Positions 51,945-63,047 of a DNA stretch of 64,000 nucleotides are shown in pieces (the stretch's first letter is position 1; each line of letters begins with the position of its first letter). The notes beneath the pieces are model-generated. The model saw nothing but the letters and a program-made list of their open reading frames with translations. It did no database searches and had not been told where the DNA came from. The DNA comes from Kalaharituber pfeilii (taxonomy: Eukaryota; Ascomycota; Pezizomycetes; Pezizales; Pezizaceae), in NCBI GenBank assembly GCA_015179045.1, contig WHUZ01000046.1, positions 248,001 to 312,000 on the forward strand. Direction: 5' to 3'. A program made the translations under genes and the position numbers.

Positions 51945-52750
51945 GCTCGCGCAAAGGAAATAGAAAATGACAATCCAGATGCCGCACGACTGTCGCTAGT
52001 AGAGTAGGTGGGGAAATAATAAAAAGCCAAACAAGACTAAAGTCACGTTAGCACCCACAGTTCCGACTTGTGCTGTCTGCAAAAATTGAAAACAAACAAA
52101 TAGCTCAACGCTAAGGGGGTCTATCCCATTCATACAAACATGAACTATGCCACCTTCCACCTCTCTCTATTACCAGAGCACGACTACCCAAGTCCTTCTC
52201 CATGTATACACCGACTTAGCTAGGGCTGTATGGATGGTTCTGTAATCGAGCTCCTTAATGCCAGCAGTACAGGTTGCTTGATTGTCGGAAAGTCCTCATC
52301 TGGGTGAAGTACCCCAGCTGGCTTCCACTTGCGTTCCCTGAAAACAACTGCCGACTTGCTTCCTGCGGTCGGAGTGGCTCCCATGATTCATTCCCCTACT
52401 GCAATGTACTCAGGACCATATTGCAATTCTTCCTTATTTCCCCCACCATCGCGTCTGTCCCTTTCAGCTCTTCCGTCACTGGGACCAGTGGTGGAGATAC
52501 CACCGGGGGGGTTATCTTCTTCCCTTTCGGCCTCCCTATTGGCTGGGTAGTGGGTATTTTAGCCCTCCAATTGGCTCTTAATGTGCGGTTGATGTGTTGG
52601 CAACAAAGGCGAGCTCTGAAACTCCTCAGAATTTCACCACCGGGCAGTAACAGGGCAACCTCTCCCATTGAGCCTGCCGCTCTCCTCGTCAGGTCATAAA
52701 CCTTTACGTCATGACACTGCTAGGGAAGCATGATGTCTCAAGACAGTCTA
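51945..52750. other. Intergenic, no supported gene
   Basis: A minus-strand frame (52668-52396) contains an AT-hook-like IGRPKGKK but no other recognisable content. A plus-strand frame overlaps it. Possibly an eroded transposon gene. Confidence 0.3.
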
Positions 52751-52753
52751 GTA

Positions 52754-53415
52754 CAGGTCACCCTGGCTATAATGAAGGCCAAGAATCTGACCAGTTTTCT
52801 TCACTATAGCCAGTTTTCATTATAGCGAGGGCTCACGTGCTGGCTTCCAAGGTAGGCAGGGGTGAAAAAAAATTGCCAAATGCAGAAATGTTCAGTGTAT
52901 GATATTCAGATCTCAAGTGTGAATTCAGTTCCTTACCAAACTGCCAATATCATGTCCTCTCGACACCGTTTTGGATGTCCAGCTCTAGAGAAATAGAAGA
53001 TATGTCACGCTCATCAGGAAGTGGGACAATGGCCAAGAGAGATGACTTCCGAAGACTTATGCATATTATTTCCCAATCTTGATGGCAAGCTAACGGCATT
53101 ATCTTCAATGCTTATGATATTGAAGCACTAAAAGTTTTTTTTCCTTTTTTGTATTCAGATATGAATGAAATTAGCACTCTGCTAAGCCGATTACATAAGG
53201 CAGTACTAAGGCCACCCCCCCGGTATTTCACTATAGCAAGTAAACTTTACATGTAGCTGAATTAATTAGCCATGAAAAGTTCTTCACTTTCACTATAGCG
53301 CTTCCTTCCACTATAGCCAGGGCGTTTTAGCTGCGTGCGCAATCGAACCCGCCCATTACTTCACTATGGCCAGGATTTCACTATTAAAGAGTTTCATTAT
53401 AGCCAGGGTCACCTG
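52754..53415. mobile_element. Tc1/mariner (pogo/Fot1-like) MITE, 662 bp
   Basis: Terminal inverted repeats CAGGTCACCCTGGCTATAAT and, at the right end, CAGGTGACCCTGGCTATAAT read on the minus strand. Many subterminal TTCACTATAGC copies lie in both orientations. The left flank is TA and the right flank CA, so the TA target duplication typical of this superfamily is half lost. No transposase frame. Confidence 0.75.
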
Positions 53416-53719
53416 CAGAATTGTGCGGGCTGCAACGGACTGTCTCGATAACTGTCCGCTATTGCATACCTTTACTTGCCGATTTTGGACTACGGCCACG
53501 CATGACCAACATTGTATATGAACGTTGAAACGAATGGTAGATTGAATGGTGCCATTTCGTGCAACAATTGGATATGGAAGCAGGTCTTAGGGGGTACTAA
53601 TATCCCATAGAATCATAGCAAGCGCAATTGAATTGATTGTAAATAACAACTTCAAATGGTAGAAGCTACGTCGAGTGGGCAACAAACGGGGCAAAAAAGC
53701 CAGCACTCCCTCATCTTCT

Positions 53720-53815
53720 CATCGCCATTGATGTAAAGAGGGAACAAAATAGGGAGGGAGAATAATTATTGGACAAGAGAAAATAATCCCTCCCAACCAA
53801 ATTAAAAAAAAAAAA
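53720..53815. other. Inverted-repeat patch and A14 run at copia fragment edge
   Basis: GGGAGGGA ... AATAATCCCTCCC forms a short hairpin (53752-53799) and is followed by A14. Its origin is unclear; it interrupts the copia integrase reading frame. Confidence 0.4.
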
Positions 53816-53844
53816 AAGACAAAGGACAACTCCATCAGCGCTAC

Positions 53845-54003
53845 TTCCGTGTACCTGGAGCAGTCATCAACCATTATTAGAACGTATTTCCCTCTTTCTG
53901 GTCCGGGTTTGAACAACCCATTAGTCCGGCGTGTACCTTCTTCAACCGCCGTTGCATTTCGGTGGTCTTTATTTGCAGGGATTATGTCAATGGCGACATT
54001 TTG
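53845..54003 (-). pseudogene. copia-type integrase fragment
   Basis: The minus strand reads VAIDIIPANKDHRNATAVEE ... NGLFKPGPERGKYVLIMVDD, then CSRYTEVALMELS, then breaks. The DDCSRYTEV block matches the catalytic-core region of Ty1/copia integrases, with an earlier Asp in AIDII. It is downstream of, and collinear with, the gag-protease frame at 54215-55516. The intervening ~200 bp has stops and a LINE-B tail. No reverse transcriptase remains in this window. Confidence 0.7.
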
Positions 54004-54036
54004 TTATTGATCCCTACCCCCGATCCATATTGTAAG

Positions 54037-54105
54037 GACTCTGCCACAGTGAATAGCGGATAAGCGGGGTTACGTGATTATAGAAAATATATAGAAAAAT
54101 GACAA
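54037..54105 (+). mobile_element. Old LINE-B tail inside copia remnant
   Basis: CTCTGCCACAGTGAATAGCG, GATAAGCGGGGTTACGTGAT, then an A/T-rich tail TAGAAAATATATAGAAAAA. It lies between the integrase and gag-protease pieces. No clear target duplication. Confidence 0.6.
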
Positions 54106-54214
54106 AAGGCGTTGTCTTGCAGGTGATTTTGGTTTCAAACTTCTATTTTAACTTATCGGGGGTCTTTTTGTACTTCTGGCACAGTTGCGAGGGTATCACA
54201 TACCTTTTATTCCT

Positions 54215-55516
54215 TTAGACAAATTCATCGTCTGGCACCACCCAGAATGTTCCCCCTATTCTCCTCATTCGGCAGATTTTACAATTTGGCACCTTCAATA
54301 TCGCTTCGTCTTCTTTGGCTGTGAAGGTATATTCGCTGATTTTCCTTCCGCTCATTACATTGCTGAATGAAGGCGCATAGAGGGCATTCATGAGTCGAAT
54401 TTTTCGCCCGAGATGCCTGAATTCGATTGTCCCTGCAATCCGGCAGATGGTCACGCTTCCGTCGTGTCCACGTACTGGGATTTGAACCTCACGGGTTTCA
54501 TTCATAAGTTCCAGACGATTGGTGGTGTGCACACTTGCTGTGGCGTCATATCTGAACCATCCGACCGTTTCTTCGCTTCTGTCGGTAGCTGTCAGTACCG
54601 TGAGGTGGGGGATCAACACTTCATTTTTACTCTTCCTATTTTCATCCTTTTTTTTGGTGAGGCATTCGCCTTCTGTATGTCCAATACCGGTCCATCCTTT
54701 GACATTTATGCAGTAGCGACATGTTTCCTCTTGTTCTGTCAACAACGTGAAATGGGGGATCCCGACAAATGATTCAGCTCCGACTTCTTCTGTTTCAACC
54801 TTTGTTGCGTTTTTTGTTTTCTTTTTCTCGTCCCTTTTTTTGGTGAGGCATTCATTTTCGGTATGTCCTATACCAGTCCATCCTTTGACATCTCTGCAGT
54901 AGCGACATGTTTCCTCCTCTGTTGTCAATACGGTGAAGTGGGGGATGCGGACAAAGGATTCCGCATCCTCGTACGCTGATTCAACCTTCGGTGCCTTTTT
55001 AGTCTGTTTCCTCTCTTCCCTTTTTTTAGTGAAGCATTCATATTCCGTATGTCCTAGACCGCGCCATCCTTTGACGTCTTTACAATAGCGACATATTGTG
55101 CTGGATTCCCCATTTCCGTCGTTGTCTGTTCGGTACCTGCCTTTCTGGTGCATAGGGAGATTGTATATTAAGTACCTGACCACATCTTCGTATCCATATC
55201 CGTCTTTGGTGCGTATGTTTTCGATTGTGTTGCTGTAGGCATTGGATATCGCGAGCAACAAGAACTCCGTCTTTGCTTGATTAGATTGCGCCAGCAGTTG
55301 TAGCGCTTTGCCGAACCCGTCGTCCTTTTTTTGCAACAAGGTAGTGCTTATGATGCCGCTAAACCTGTTCCATCTCTTCTCAAACTCGGCTATGTGCTCC
55401 TCTATGGTTTGTTCGCGGTCTCGATTTGTTATGTCCATTATACTTGAGATCAGGCTCCCATAGTTCTTCGTGCCAGGCACTGTTGGAGCGGCGGTGTTTG
55501 TGAATTCTGTAGCCAT
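54215..55516 (-). CDS. copia-type gag-protease with three zinc knuckles (433 aa)
   Basis: ATG at 55516; the frame stays open ~250 bp further upstream without an ATG. Residues 1-130 are a copia/UBN2-type gag (MDITNRDREQTIEEHIAEFE, KRWNRFSGII). Then come three tandem cassettes spaced 62 residues, each CRYC-x10-H-x4-C (CRYCKDVKGWRGLGHTEYEC and two relatives, numbered from two residues upstream: Cys144, 206, 268) with KKR-rich spacers. Next is an aspartic-protease-like domain with WFRYDATASVHTTN (Asp about 324) in place of the usual DSGAS/T, then IRLMNALYAPSFSNVMSGRK as in copia proteases. Stop at 54215. Gag packages element RNA; the protease matures it. The triplicated knuckle and DAT active site are unusual. 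Confidence 0.8.
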   Translation of the reverse strand: MATEFTNTAAPTVPGTKNYGSLISSIMDITNRDREQTIEEHIAEFEKRWNRFSGIISTTLLQKKDDGFGKALQLLAQSNQAKTEFLLLAISNAYSNTIENIRTKDGYGYEDVVRYLIYNLPMHQKGRYRTDNDGNGESSTICRYCKDVKGWRGLGHTEYECFTKKREERKQTKKAPKVESAYEDAESFVRIPHFTVLTTEEETCRYCRDVKGWTGIGHTENECLTKKRDEKKKTKNATKVETEEVGAESFVGIPHFTLLTEQEETCRYCINVKGWTGIGHTEGECLTKKKDENRKSKNEVLIPHLTVLTATDRSEETVGWFRYDATASVHTTNRLELMNETREVQIPVRGHDGSVTICRIAGTIEFRHLGRKIRLMNALYAPSFSNVMSGRKISEYTFTAKEDEAILKVPNCKICRMRRIGGTFWVVPDDEFV

Positions 55517-55820
55517 TCCCAATTTTTGGTTGAGAATTATTCGAGTTCTTCCGTGTGTGGGAGTAGGGTTTTCAGTTAGGGATGCCGGTTGTTCAGGTAC
55601 GGGTAGGAACCGACTTGTTGAAGGTTGCGCGACGGAGGATGGAGTATTGAAATATTCTATGGAGAAGAGTGTCTCAAGTTTGTAGAGAGAAGAGAGTTTA
55701 CTTCGCTCGCTCGATTAGTTTTGGAGCTCTACTGTCTACTTCTACTACCCACACTCTCCGGCGATATACAAACCCTTTTATCCCCTCGCCCCTTCGGCAT
55801 CCGTTTCTTTTTGACATCTT

Positions 55821-55964
55821 GAATTTTAGCCCTACGAGGAAGGTTGAATTTTAGCCCTACGGGGAAGGTTGAATTTTAGCCCTACGGGGAAGGTTGAATT
55901 TTAGCCCTACGGGGAAGGTTGAATTTTAGCCCTACGAGGAAGGTTGAATTTTGACCCTATGAGG
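55821..55964 (+). repeat. 25-bp minisatellite, 5.8 copies
   Basis: Unit GAATTTTAGCCCTACGRGGA followed by AGGTT, five full copies and one partial (GAATTTTGACCCTATGAGG). It lies upstream of the copia gag, perhaps within its leader or LTR. Confidence 0.95.
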
Positions 55965-57387
55965 TTTAGCTCATTGACCGGGGGTGAGAAGTTACAGTGT
56001 TTATTCGCTCACTCGGGATTCTTTGGGAGCTCGATGAGATCTAATCTGCATCGATTGTGAGGTTGACTCTTCCCCTATTTATTTTTCCGTAATTCCTGTT
56101 GACTGCACCCCGGGTTTTGGCCGTTTTTTGGTTTTCTGACCATGTTATGACCCCATTGGGCTTCTTACCAGATTTTGACCCCATTGGGCTTATTATCGGT
56201 TTTGACCCCGCATCAGGCTTCGCTGTTCTTGGCAGCCTTCTGGACTTTCCAGTTTCCAACATATATAGAGTGGAGATATACGTTATTGCACTTGCTCGGT
56301 CACCTTGGAAGTTCTATAGTCAACAGTAACTCTCCTGTGCATTTTAGCGTCTTTAATACTGCTTTTTTTCCATTGTTTATCCCCCTGAAAGCTCCCCCAT
56401 CGAGTTTACCCGTTCTAAGTTGCCTCAAATTAGGAATGGAAGCTAGTTTTAGGTGATGTCTTGGCTCAAGGGGGAAGTTAACTTCCTCCGGGTAGCTCAA
56501 TTAATCTTCGGAGGTGGAGACATCTTCGATAGGGAATAGAGAGGGTTGTTGGATTCGCTCTATAATGGGAGTGTTTTTCTGCCCACAAGTAGTGTCTTCT
56601 ACGCCCTCTTTGGAAATGTCGTAGTTTTGCCCCCTTCATTGATTGACCTTTTTACTTTCTTCTGTATCCCCGGCGCAAGGAGTACTAGCATGATTCCTGT
56701 GGCAAACTACAGATTACGAGCTAAATTGCGGTGGGATACAGTTGATTAATTCCTGCAGAATGACCCCAAATATGCGTCCCAAAACAGCCCTATTTATACA
56801 ACAAAATTCAGGAAGTACCTTCGTACCCAACTAAACAATTATTGGTGCGGAATGAGGTTGCGCATTGCAGCGGATTCAGACGGTAAACACGATATAATCG
56901 GCATAAAAAATAGAAGACCAAAGAATCATGAAACGTCAGTCTGCATCATAGCCACAGCTCAGGTATGTTCAGCACACCCAACCACTGATGTTTCACTTCA
57001 GCGCTGCATATACTCCAACAATTCCTACAGCATCGAGATTGTCGGAGTAGTGCGGTGATGGTGTATTCGAAATTAACTACCAAGATGTTGAAATTTCGGT
57101 AGAGATTGAACACGCTGATGTCCACCTGTTGAGTATCGAGTCAGCGTATGGAGAGGTTCGGATTTTGTCAATAGCACCGAAACAAAATTGAGTGCGACTT
57201 GATCTGTCGTTGACTGCCAAAAGCGTCACCCTTGATGAGAACTTTTAGTATACTCCCTCCACTTAGGTGTCAAACCGTCCCCGGCGGGGCAGGAGCTTGC
57301 TTACCCTATGGTTTGAAATTATCGAATCCGTTGGATGACTCAATTGCAGTGCCGTGTTGGAAATATTTTTCGGAAATATAGGGGATA
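55965..57387. other. Upstream of copia remnant, no gene; LTR not delimited
   Basis: Includes a TTTTGACCCCATTGGGCTT repeat near 56145-56215. If a 5' LTR of the copia element exists it should be here, but I cannot find matching ends. No supported gene. Confidence 0.35.
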
Positions 57388-59861
57388 CCAGTACCGTATG
57401 GGTAACGATGTGCACACCGGTAACGCTGGGCACCTTGGCGCCGGTTTTGCACCCTCCCCAACATCAAAATGTAAGGCATATCTCACAGAATATATTTCTA
57501 ATATGTATGATGAATTAATTATAGACCATATTGACTGCGCTGATTCTGAATTTGAAGGGAAAAAAGTGAAAATGCTACTCCTACAGCATCTACAGTTGCC
57601 TCACCCCTCTCCCTTATCAAATAACCTCCTCTGGCATCTACTAGCAAATACCAACTCACTGCAACGCTCTACCTGCTCATGCAATAGTAGGAATGGTAGC
57701 AATGGTACTACCAGTACTATATTACAATACATGAGTAGTAACAGCTTGAGACCTGTAACATAGCACTGTATGCTTCTATAGCAAGAAATTGTGCATAACT
57801 AAGAAATTGAGCATTTTTCGGATATGATAACAAAAAATTCCTATGAGTACAAATAGCTCTCAAGGGGGCTCAAATTGAAGCCAGAGCATGGTAGAATACA
57901 TGGAATTATCTTCCGCATATTTATTGGGCTAATTTTTAGGAATTGAGTAGTAACCTATTTGGAATATCCCAAATCCTATACTAGACATACTCTGAGCTGC
58001 CAAGTGTTAATAATTCTGCCTGATATCTTATTCATCTTGACATATACTCTATTACCTATTCTGAAGAAGTATAGTAAGTTTAGCGATATTAAGAAGTCGT
58101 TATGACTGTAGAGTAAGTAGCCTATATATGTTAAATATATCAGATATGTAGTATTATATACGTATAGTATACAACAGTAATAATTGTATCATTATCATCC
58201 TGTAGTACTATATGAGCTGTACATAGTCTTAAAACTGGCACAAACTATAAGTATCTAGATTAATATCTAGAGTGAAGCTATTATATCAATAGTATATTGT
58301 TAGTTATATAGGTACATATTAGTTCTATACTGTTGTAGAGTATAACTAATGCATAAATACTCTTTAAAGCTACAAATATAAAGATATATAGAAGAAGATA
58401 TGTTATAATAGCTGGTTGTATAGGGTAATGGTTTTGAGTAGCTAAAAACTAGTTATAGTATAGCATACCTAATATAGATAGGCTGCTTACTCTATAGCCA
58501 TAATGACCCCATAATATAGCCAAATATAACTGTCAAATACTATCAAACTAGATACGCTTCCTCAGAATAGGTAATAGAGTATATATCAAGATAAATAAGA
58601 TTTCAGGTAGGATTATTGACACTTGGCAACTCAGAGTGTGTCTAGCATAGGATTTGGGATATTCTAAATAGGTTACTAGCAGTCTTCTAAAAATTGGCTA
58701 AATAAATATGCGGAAGATAATTCCATATATTCTGCCATGCTCTGGCTTCAATTTGAGCCTCCTTGAGTGTTACAGGGGTAACCTGTCATACCATATAAAC
58801 GTCTCGCTGAAATGTCGTCAGGAGGTTTTACCACCTCAGTACTACTACTAGGATGTCTAGCTAACACCAACAAGTAGGCTGGTAGTAATGGGTTTCCCGG
58901 CACGGTGTAAGTAACTACTAAGATTAGCAATCTTGGTTACTGACTATGATCGGCAGTCCTATTTCGCAAAGGGTATTGCGCAATAACCTGTTCTACTTTA
59001 TTCATTGTCTTTTGCATAGGCGCCGGAGTCATGATTGTTGGAGATCTGCATAGGCACCAGAGTTATGATTATTATTAGCATGAGATCTGCATCAAGGCGT
59101 TTCGGATTTCTTATCAATGTCGCATTGTTTGCATATATGGGTTGGTCAACTGTTAAGGCTGTCTCCACTTGGCATTTTCAGGGCTTTGACCCCCAGGTAC
59201 CGTTTGAACTGGATTAACTATACTGTCCTGAAAGAATTCTTTCTGTATAAATGAGAAGCCGGACCCACTGGAGTTAGAGGGGCAAGAACCCGGAACTCGA
59301 CCCTAACAAATATAACGCTTATTTACTCTTTAACTACTTCGTTTCTATAGCGACTCTTTACTTAGTTAATTAGTAGACGGCCTACCTTACGTACCCCGTA
59401 ACATTGAGAGCTATTTGCACTCATAGGAATTTTTTGTTGTCACACCTGAAAAATGCTCAATTTCTTGTTATAGAAGCATACAGTGCTATATTACAGATCT
59501 CAAGCTGTTACTACTCATGTATTGTAATATAGCCCTGGTAGTACCATTGCTACCATTTCTACTATTTCATGAGCAGGTAGAGCGTTGCAGTGAGTTGGTA
59601 TTTGCTAGTAGATGCTAGAGGAGGTTATTTCATAAGGTAGAGGGGTGAGGCAACTGTAGATGCTATAGGAGTAGCATTTTCACTTTTTTTCCTTCAAATT
59701 CAGAATCAGCGCAGTCAATATGGTCTATAATTAATTCATCATACATATTAGAAATATATTCTGTGAGCTATGCCTTACATTTTGATGTTGGGGAGGGTGC
59801 AAAACCAGTGCCAAGGTGCCCAGCATTATTGGTGTGCACATCGTTACCCATACGGTACTGG
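57388..59861. mobile_element. Long inverted-repeat (foldback) transposon, TA target site
   Basis: Arms of ~700 bp. CCAGTACCGTATGGGTAACG begins the left arm at 57388 and its complement ends the right arm at 59861, both directly next to TA. Arms align in two blocks: 57388-57868 with 59404-59861, and 57868-58085 with 58548-58767. The break between the right-arm blocks is exactly a solo LTR (58768-59403). The centre 58086-58547 is very AT-rich. Without the LTR the element is ~1.83 kb. TA flanks suggest Tc1/mariner-type mobilisation. No transposase frame. Confidence 0.85.
58768..59403. mobile_element. Solo LTR (636 bp) inside the foldback element
   Basis: Ends TGTTACAGGGG and CCCCGTAACA (inverted TGTTAC/GTAACA) with a perfect 5-bp target duplication TTGAG at 58763-58767 and 59404-59408. 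Removing it and one duplication restores continuous pairing of the foldback arms. No internal retrotransposon sequence, as expected after LTR-LTR recombination. Confidence 0.9.
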
Positions 59862-60039
59862 TAGTGGATTCACATGGCTGTTCGCTAAGCGGCCACGCCA
59901 GTAATAATTCTTTTACAAAAAAAAAAAATTTACAGGAGGGTCTTATATAGAAACTTAGATACAATTAAAGGTACTAACTGAGTATTGAATCTTGGCGGAA
60001 ACAGGCTAGGTACTGTTATTTATCACAACACGATGTACA

Positions 60040-60395
60040 CCACATCCCGACACTCGTTTTATACCAAAACTGAGCGCGCGCGACAATGTATACCTCAACC
60101 ACCAGAATAGAATTTGGCATCCAGCTTGAAAGGCTTAAATCAAGGACTAATCTTCATATTCTGCATCTTAGCTTCTTCAAAAATGATGATTTGAAGGAAC
60201 TTACAATTACATGAATTTCATACCATATATTGAGCTCCACTTATTGCACCTGAATTAAATTTGATAAAAATAGTAGGACACTTGAATATCAATATTTACT
60301 TCACCATGTAAGAAGTACATCAAGAAAATTTCTAAAGAAGTGGAGTTATTCACAAACTTCATATTCTCATAGAAATTGTATATAAGTAAGATTAA
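60040..60395 (-). repeat. Dispersed repeat, copy 3 (reverse, truncated)
   Basis: Reverse-complement relative of 1-560. Alignment begins at the GAGAATATGAAGTTTGTGAA block near 60365 and runs past the GTCGCGCGCGCTCAGTTTTG block near 60085. The part before it in copies 1 and 2 is missing. Confidence 0.65.
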
Positions 60396-60399
60396 TAAA

Positions 60400-60900
60400 T
60401 TTCAATATATTTCCTATATAGTATGGTAATTCTAAGACTATGCTACTTTAGCCATAGTATGATCTAACTAACTACTTTTATAATTTATTATTTATTGTTT
60501 ATTCAACTAAGTATTTTGAAAGCGAAGGGGAGTACTTCTCTTTCAAATTTTTTTTTCAAATGCTCTATTAAACAATAAAACAGAAATACACATTCCGGTT
60601 TTATTTCAAAGCAGAATGTTTGAATCTCAATAAATGCTCAGGGGAAGGCATTGTCAGCGTAGGCGTCGCTGGACTCACGAAAGTGGCACTGGTTTCCGCG
60701 AAGGCAGCGAAGCGGACGGCAAAGGTTACGCGAGAGCGTTTTCAAGTGAGAGACTTAGAACACTGCTTGTGTCTTAATTTCCTTCTAGCTAACTGTTCAG
60801 CTCGTTTATATAGACTTCCGGCCGTCATACATGACTAGTCAATTCACAGTAACATGACGATAAACATGCTAAGGCATACAGGCAGAGAAACGTAACAGAA
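60400..60900. other. Intergenic, no supported gene
   Basis: AT-rich; a 72-residue plus frame (60620-60838) has no recognisable features. Confidence 0.35.
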
Positions 60901-60904
60901 AACA

Positions 60905-61077
60905 CGCATCAGGAAGGTCCGTAATAGCAGGAAAGGCGTGAACGTAATAGAAGCATGCATTAGGAAGGTCTGCGGTAGCTGGAAAGGCGTGAACGTAATG
61001 GAGGCATGCATTAGGAAGGTCTGCGGTAGCCGGAAAGGCGTGAACGTAATAGAAACATGCATCAGGAAGGTCTGTGA
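60905..61077 (-). repeat. 51-bp minisatellite (17 codons), 3.4 copies
   Basis: Unit starts at 60905, 60956, 61007 and 61058 with GCAT(C/T)AGGAAGGTC. On the minus strand a frame 61134-60844 (96 residues) reads it as QTFLMHASITFTPFQLP repeated. The period keeps the frame, but the frame is short with hydrophobic ends and no family, so I do not call it a gene. Confidence 0.9.
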
Positions 61078-61139
61078 TGCATGTGCGCATATTGGTAGGC
61101 CATGTGCAACTTCAACACACACCTCCATAGGCAACCGCC

Positions 61140-62036
61140 GTTTACCAGTACCCGGACGTTGCCTAGTGGTGATCAGTCACATCTTTAGCATACGTCTCTG
61201 GCGGTGCTTCCGGAACCGACTCCGTAAGTCTTACCTTAGCCGTAACAGGCATCCAATTATGGACTGTGTAAGCTCTGAAGCTGCAATCTGATAGGTCTGA
61301 TCAGCATGGACAGGGATGAAAACGGTTAACTTCCGGCACAAAATTCATGCATGTTTCAACCGACCAAGGTGCGTCTGGACGTGGGTTGTGGTTCGGGCAT
61401 ACGCTTACTAGTGACTGGGTAAAGTGGTCGATGCTACCGCCAAGCCGATTGATACCCTTAAAGCATGAGGCCTATGATACATCGAATGCAGACTCGATTG
61501 TCCTATTGCAGGACATGCTTGTCCCTTGTACATGAATCCCAAATAAAGGTTCTGCGACATCAGAGGACTGTACTCTACTCTCAAACCCCTGTCAGGTGGC
61601 GCACCTTAACCCTTCTGAGTGTTTTCCAGCTACATGTGCGAGGGACGGGAAAGACAGGGTATGGTTGGACGGAATGCATAGTTAATGCAGCCGCGCGCGG
61701 GTGGCGGGGGCAAGCTGAGGGCGTGACCAATACAAATAGAAAACGTAACAAATAGACCCCGCTCAGAAAACATTCGATTGAAGCAAGGTATCAGCCTCAC
61801 CATTCGACAGAACGAGCGTTTCCATTCCGAAGCAACTTCAGAACCATAACGCCATCCTCAGCCAAACCTGCATAAACTAAAGACTTTCATTTCACCGAGT
61901 CTTTTTTACCGACCTATATTCCTAAATAGTCTGTTGTCAAAGTTTCCCCTAGGAGTGACGTTCTGAAAACAATCTCAGTTCTCCGCTACTCCATCTACCT
62001 GGTCCATCTTGATATCGTTTCTGAGGGAAAAGGAGC
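61140..62036. other. Intergenic, no supported gene
   Basis: About 900 bp; short frames only. Confidence 0.35.
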
Positions 62037-62370
62037 ATGAGTCCCAGGACCGAACTCGAAGAGTCTTGCGTTCTTGTGCCGCGGTCTTGGGAAAGACACG
62101 AGGAGTCTTGGGAAGGCCTCGAAGAGTCTTATGTTCTCCTGCCTAAGCCTGGCGAAGAACTCGAAAGGTCTTGTGTTCTTGTCCCCAGGCATGGGGAAAG
62201 ACTCGGAGATGCTCTTGTACCCAGATCTGGAGACAAACTCGAAGGACCTTATGTTCTTGTGCCCAGGTCTAGGGAAGGATTGGGTGAGTCTCCTGCTCCC
62301 GTTCGTAAGGCTGGGAAAGAACTCGGGGAGGAGTCTTGGGTTCTCGTGTCTAAGCCTGGGGAAACTCACG
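62037..62370 (+). repeat. 42-bp degenerate minisatellite with 14-residue coding period
   Basis: Units of 36-45 bp, mostly 42, each beginning CTCGAAG/CTCGGAG, e.g. near 62127, 62169 and 62247. A plus frame from ATG 62037 reads 206 residues with a repeated LEESYVLLPKPGEE / LERSCVLVPRHGER motif and then an unrelated tail. The other plus frame and one minus frame are also open, so it is unclear which, if any, is a protein. Confidence 0.75.
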
Positions 62371-63036
62371 TGGCTTTAGATAATCAGGAGTGGGTTTACC
62401 CGGATGGCCGGCAGGCTTACTCAAAGAATTCAAACACCGAAGTCATATCTCAAGCAAACAGACCAATTCCTGGATCCACAACCTCACCCGTATCCCATTC
62501 TCAACAGAGATCTAACACACACCGACCCCCTACCTCCATCACGAGCTACCAGTTCAAAGAAAAAGCGCTATTTCCGCTGCATGGGCTTCAGGGGCTTCAT
62601 GCGCATGCTGATACCCAAGAAGCCCAAGAAAGTGACGAAGTCCACAAGGTCAAATGAAGCCCAAAAAGCCCAAGAAGCCGACGAAGGTCACGAAACCTAA
62701 GCAGTCCACGAAGCCCTGCGATGCGGAAAAATTTCTCACTAATGATATCACAGCAGGTAGTGCTAATGCGGTAAATGGTGTATAATAGCATTGTCAACGA
62801 AAAAGCGGGGGAAGGAAGGAACTGGATGAAGCAAGCGAGCTTGCGGGTGCGAAAGGTACTTGCGGCTAGCTGGTTGTATTGAGGAGAGAACGAAGAGTGG
62901 GAATGAAAACTAGTTAGAGCATAACGCGGAGGAATTGACACGGCTGCGGATGTTTTGTTGTCTCTTCTATTCGTTTTTTCCCTGCATGCTCTGTCTGGTC
63001 TGACGACTCAAAAACGGCATAAAAGGTCCCAGAAGC
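62371..63036. other. Intergenic or 3' part of a repeat ORF, no supported gene
   Basis: A lysine-rich stretch is encoded around 62600-62700 (IPKKPKKVTKSTRSNEAQKA), but frames shift between it and the repeat. Nothing recognised. Confidence 0.3.
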
Positions 63037-63047
63037 TCCTTCATAGT

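Noticed and set aside
52396..52668. Possible AT-hook protein on the minus strand
   Set aside because: Only IGRPKGKK is suggestive; the frame is short, overlaps a plus-strand frame, and has no start context or domain.
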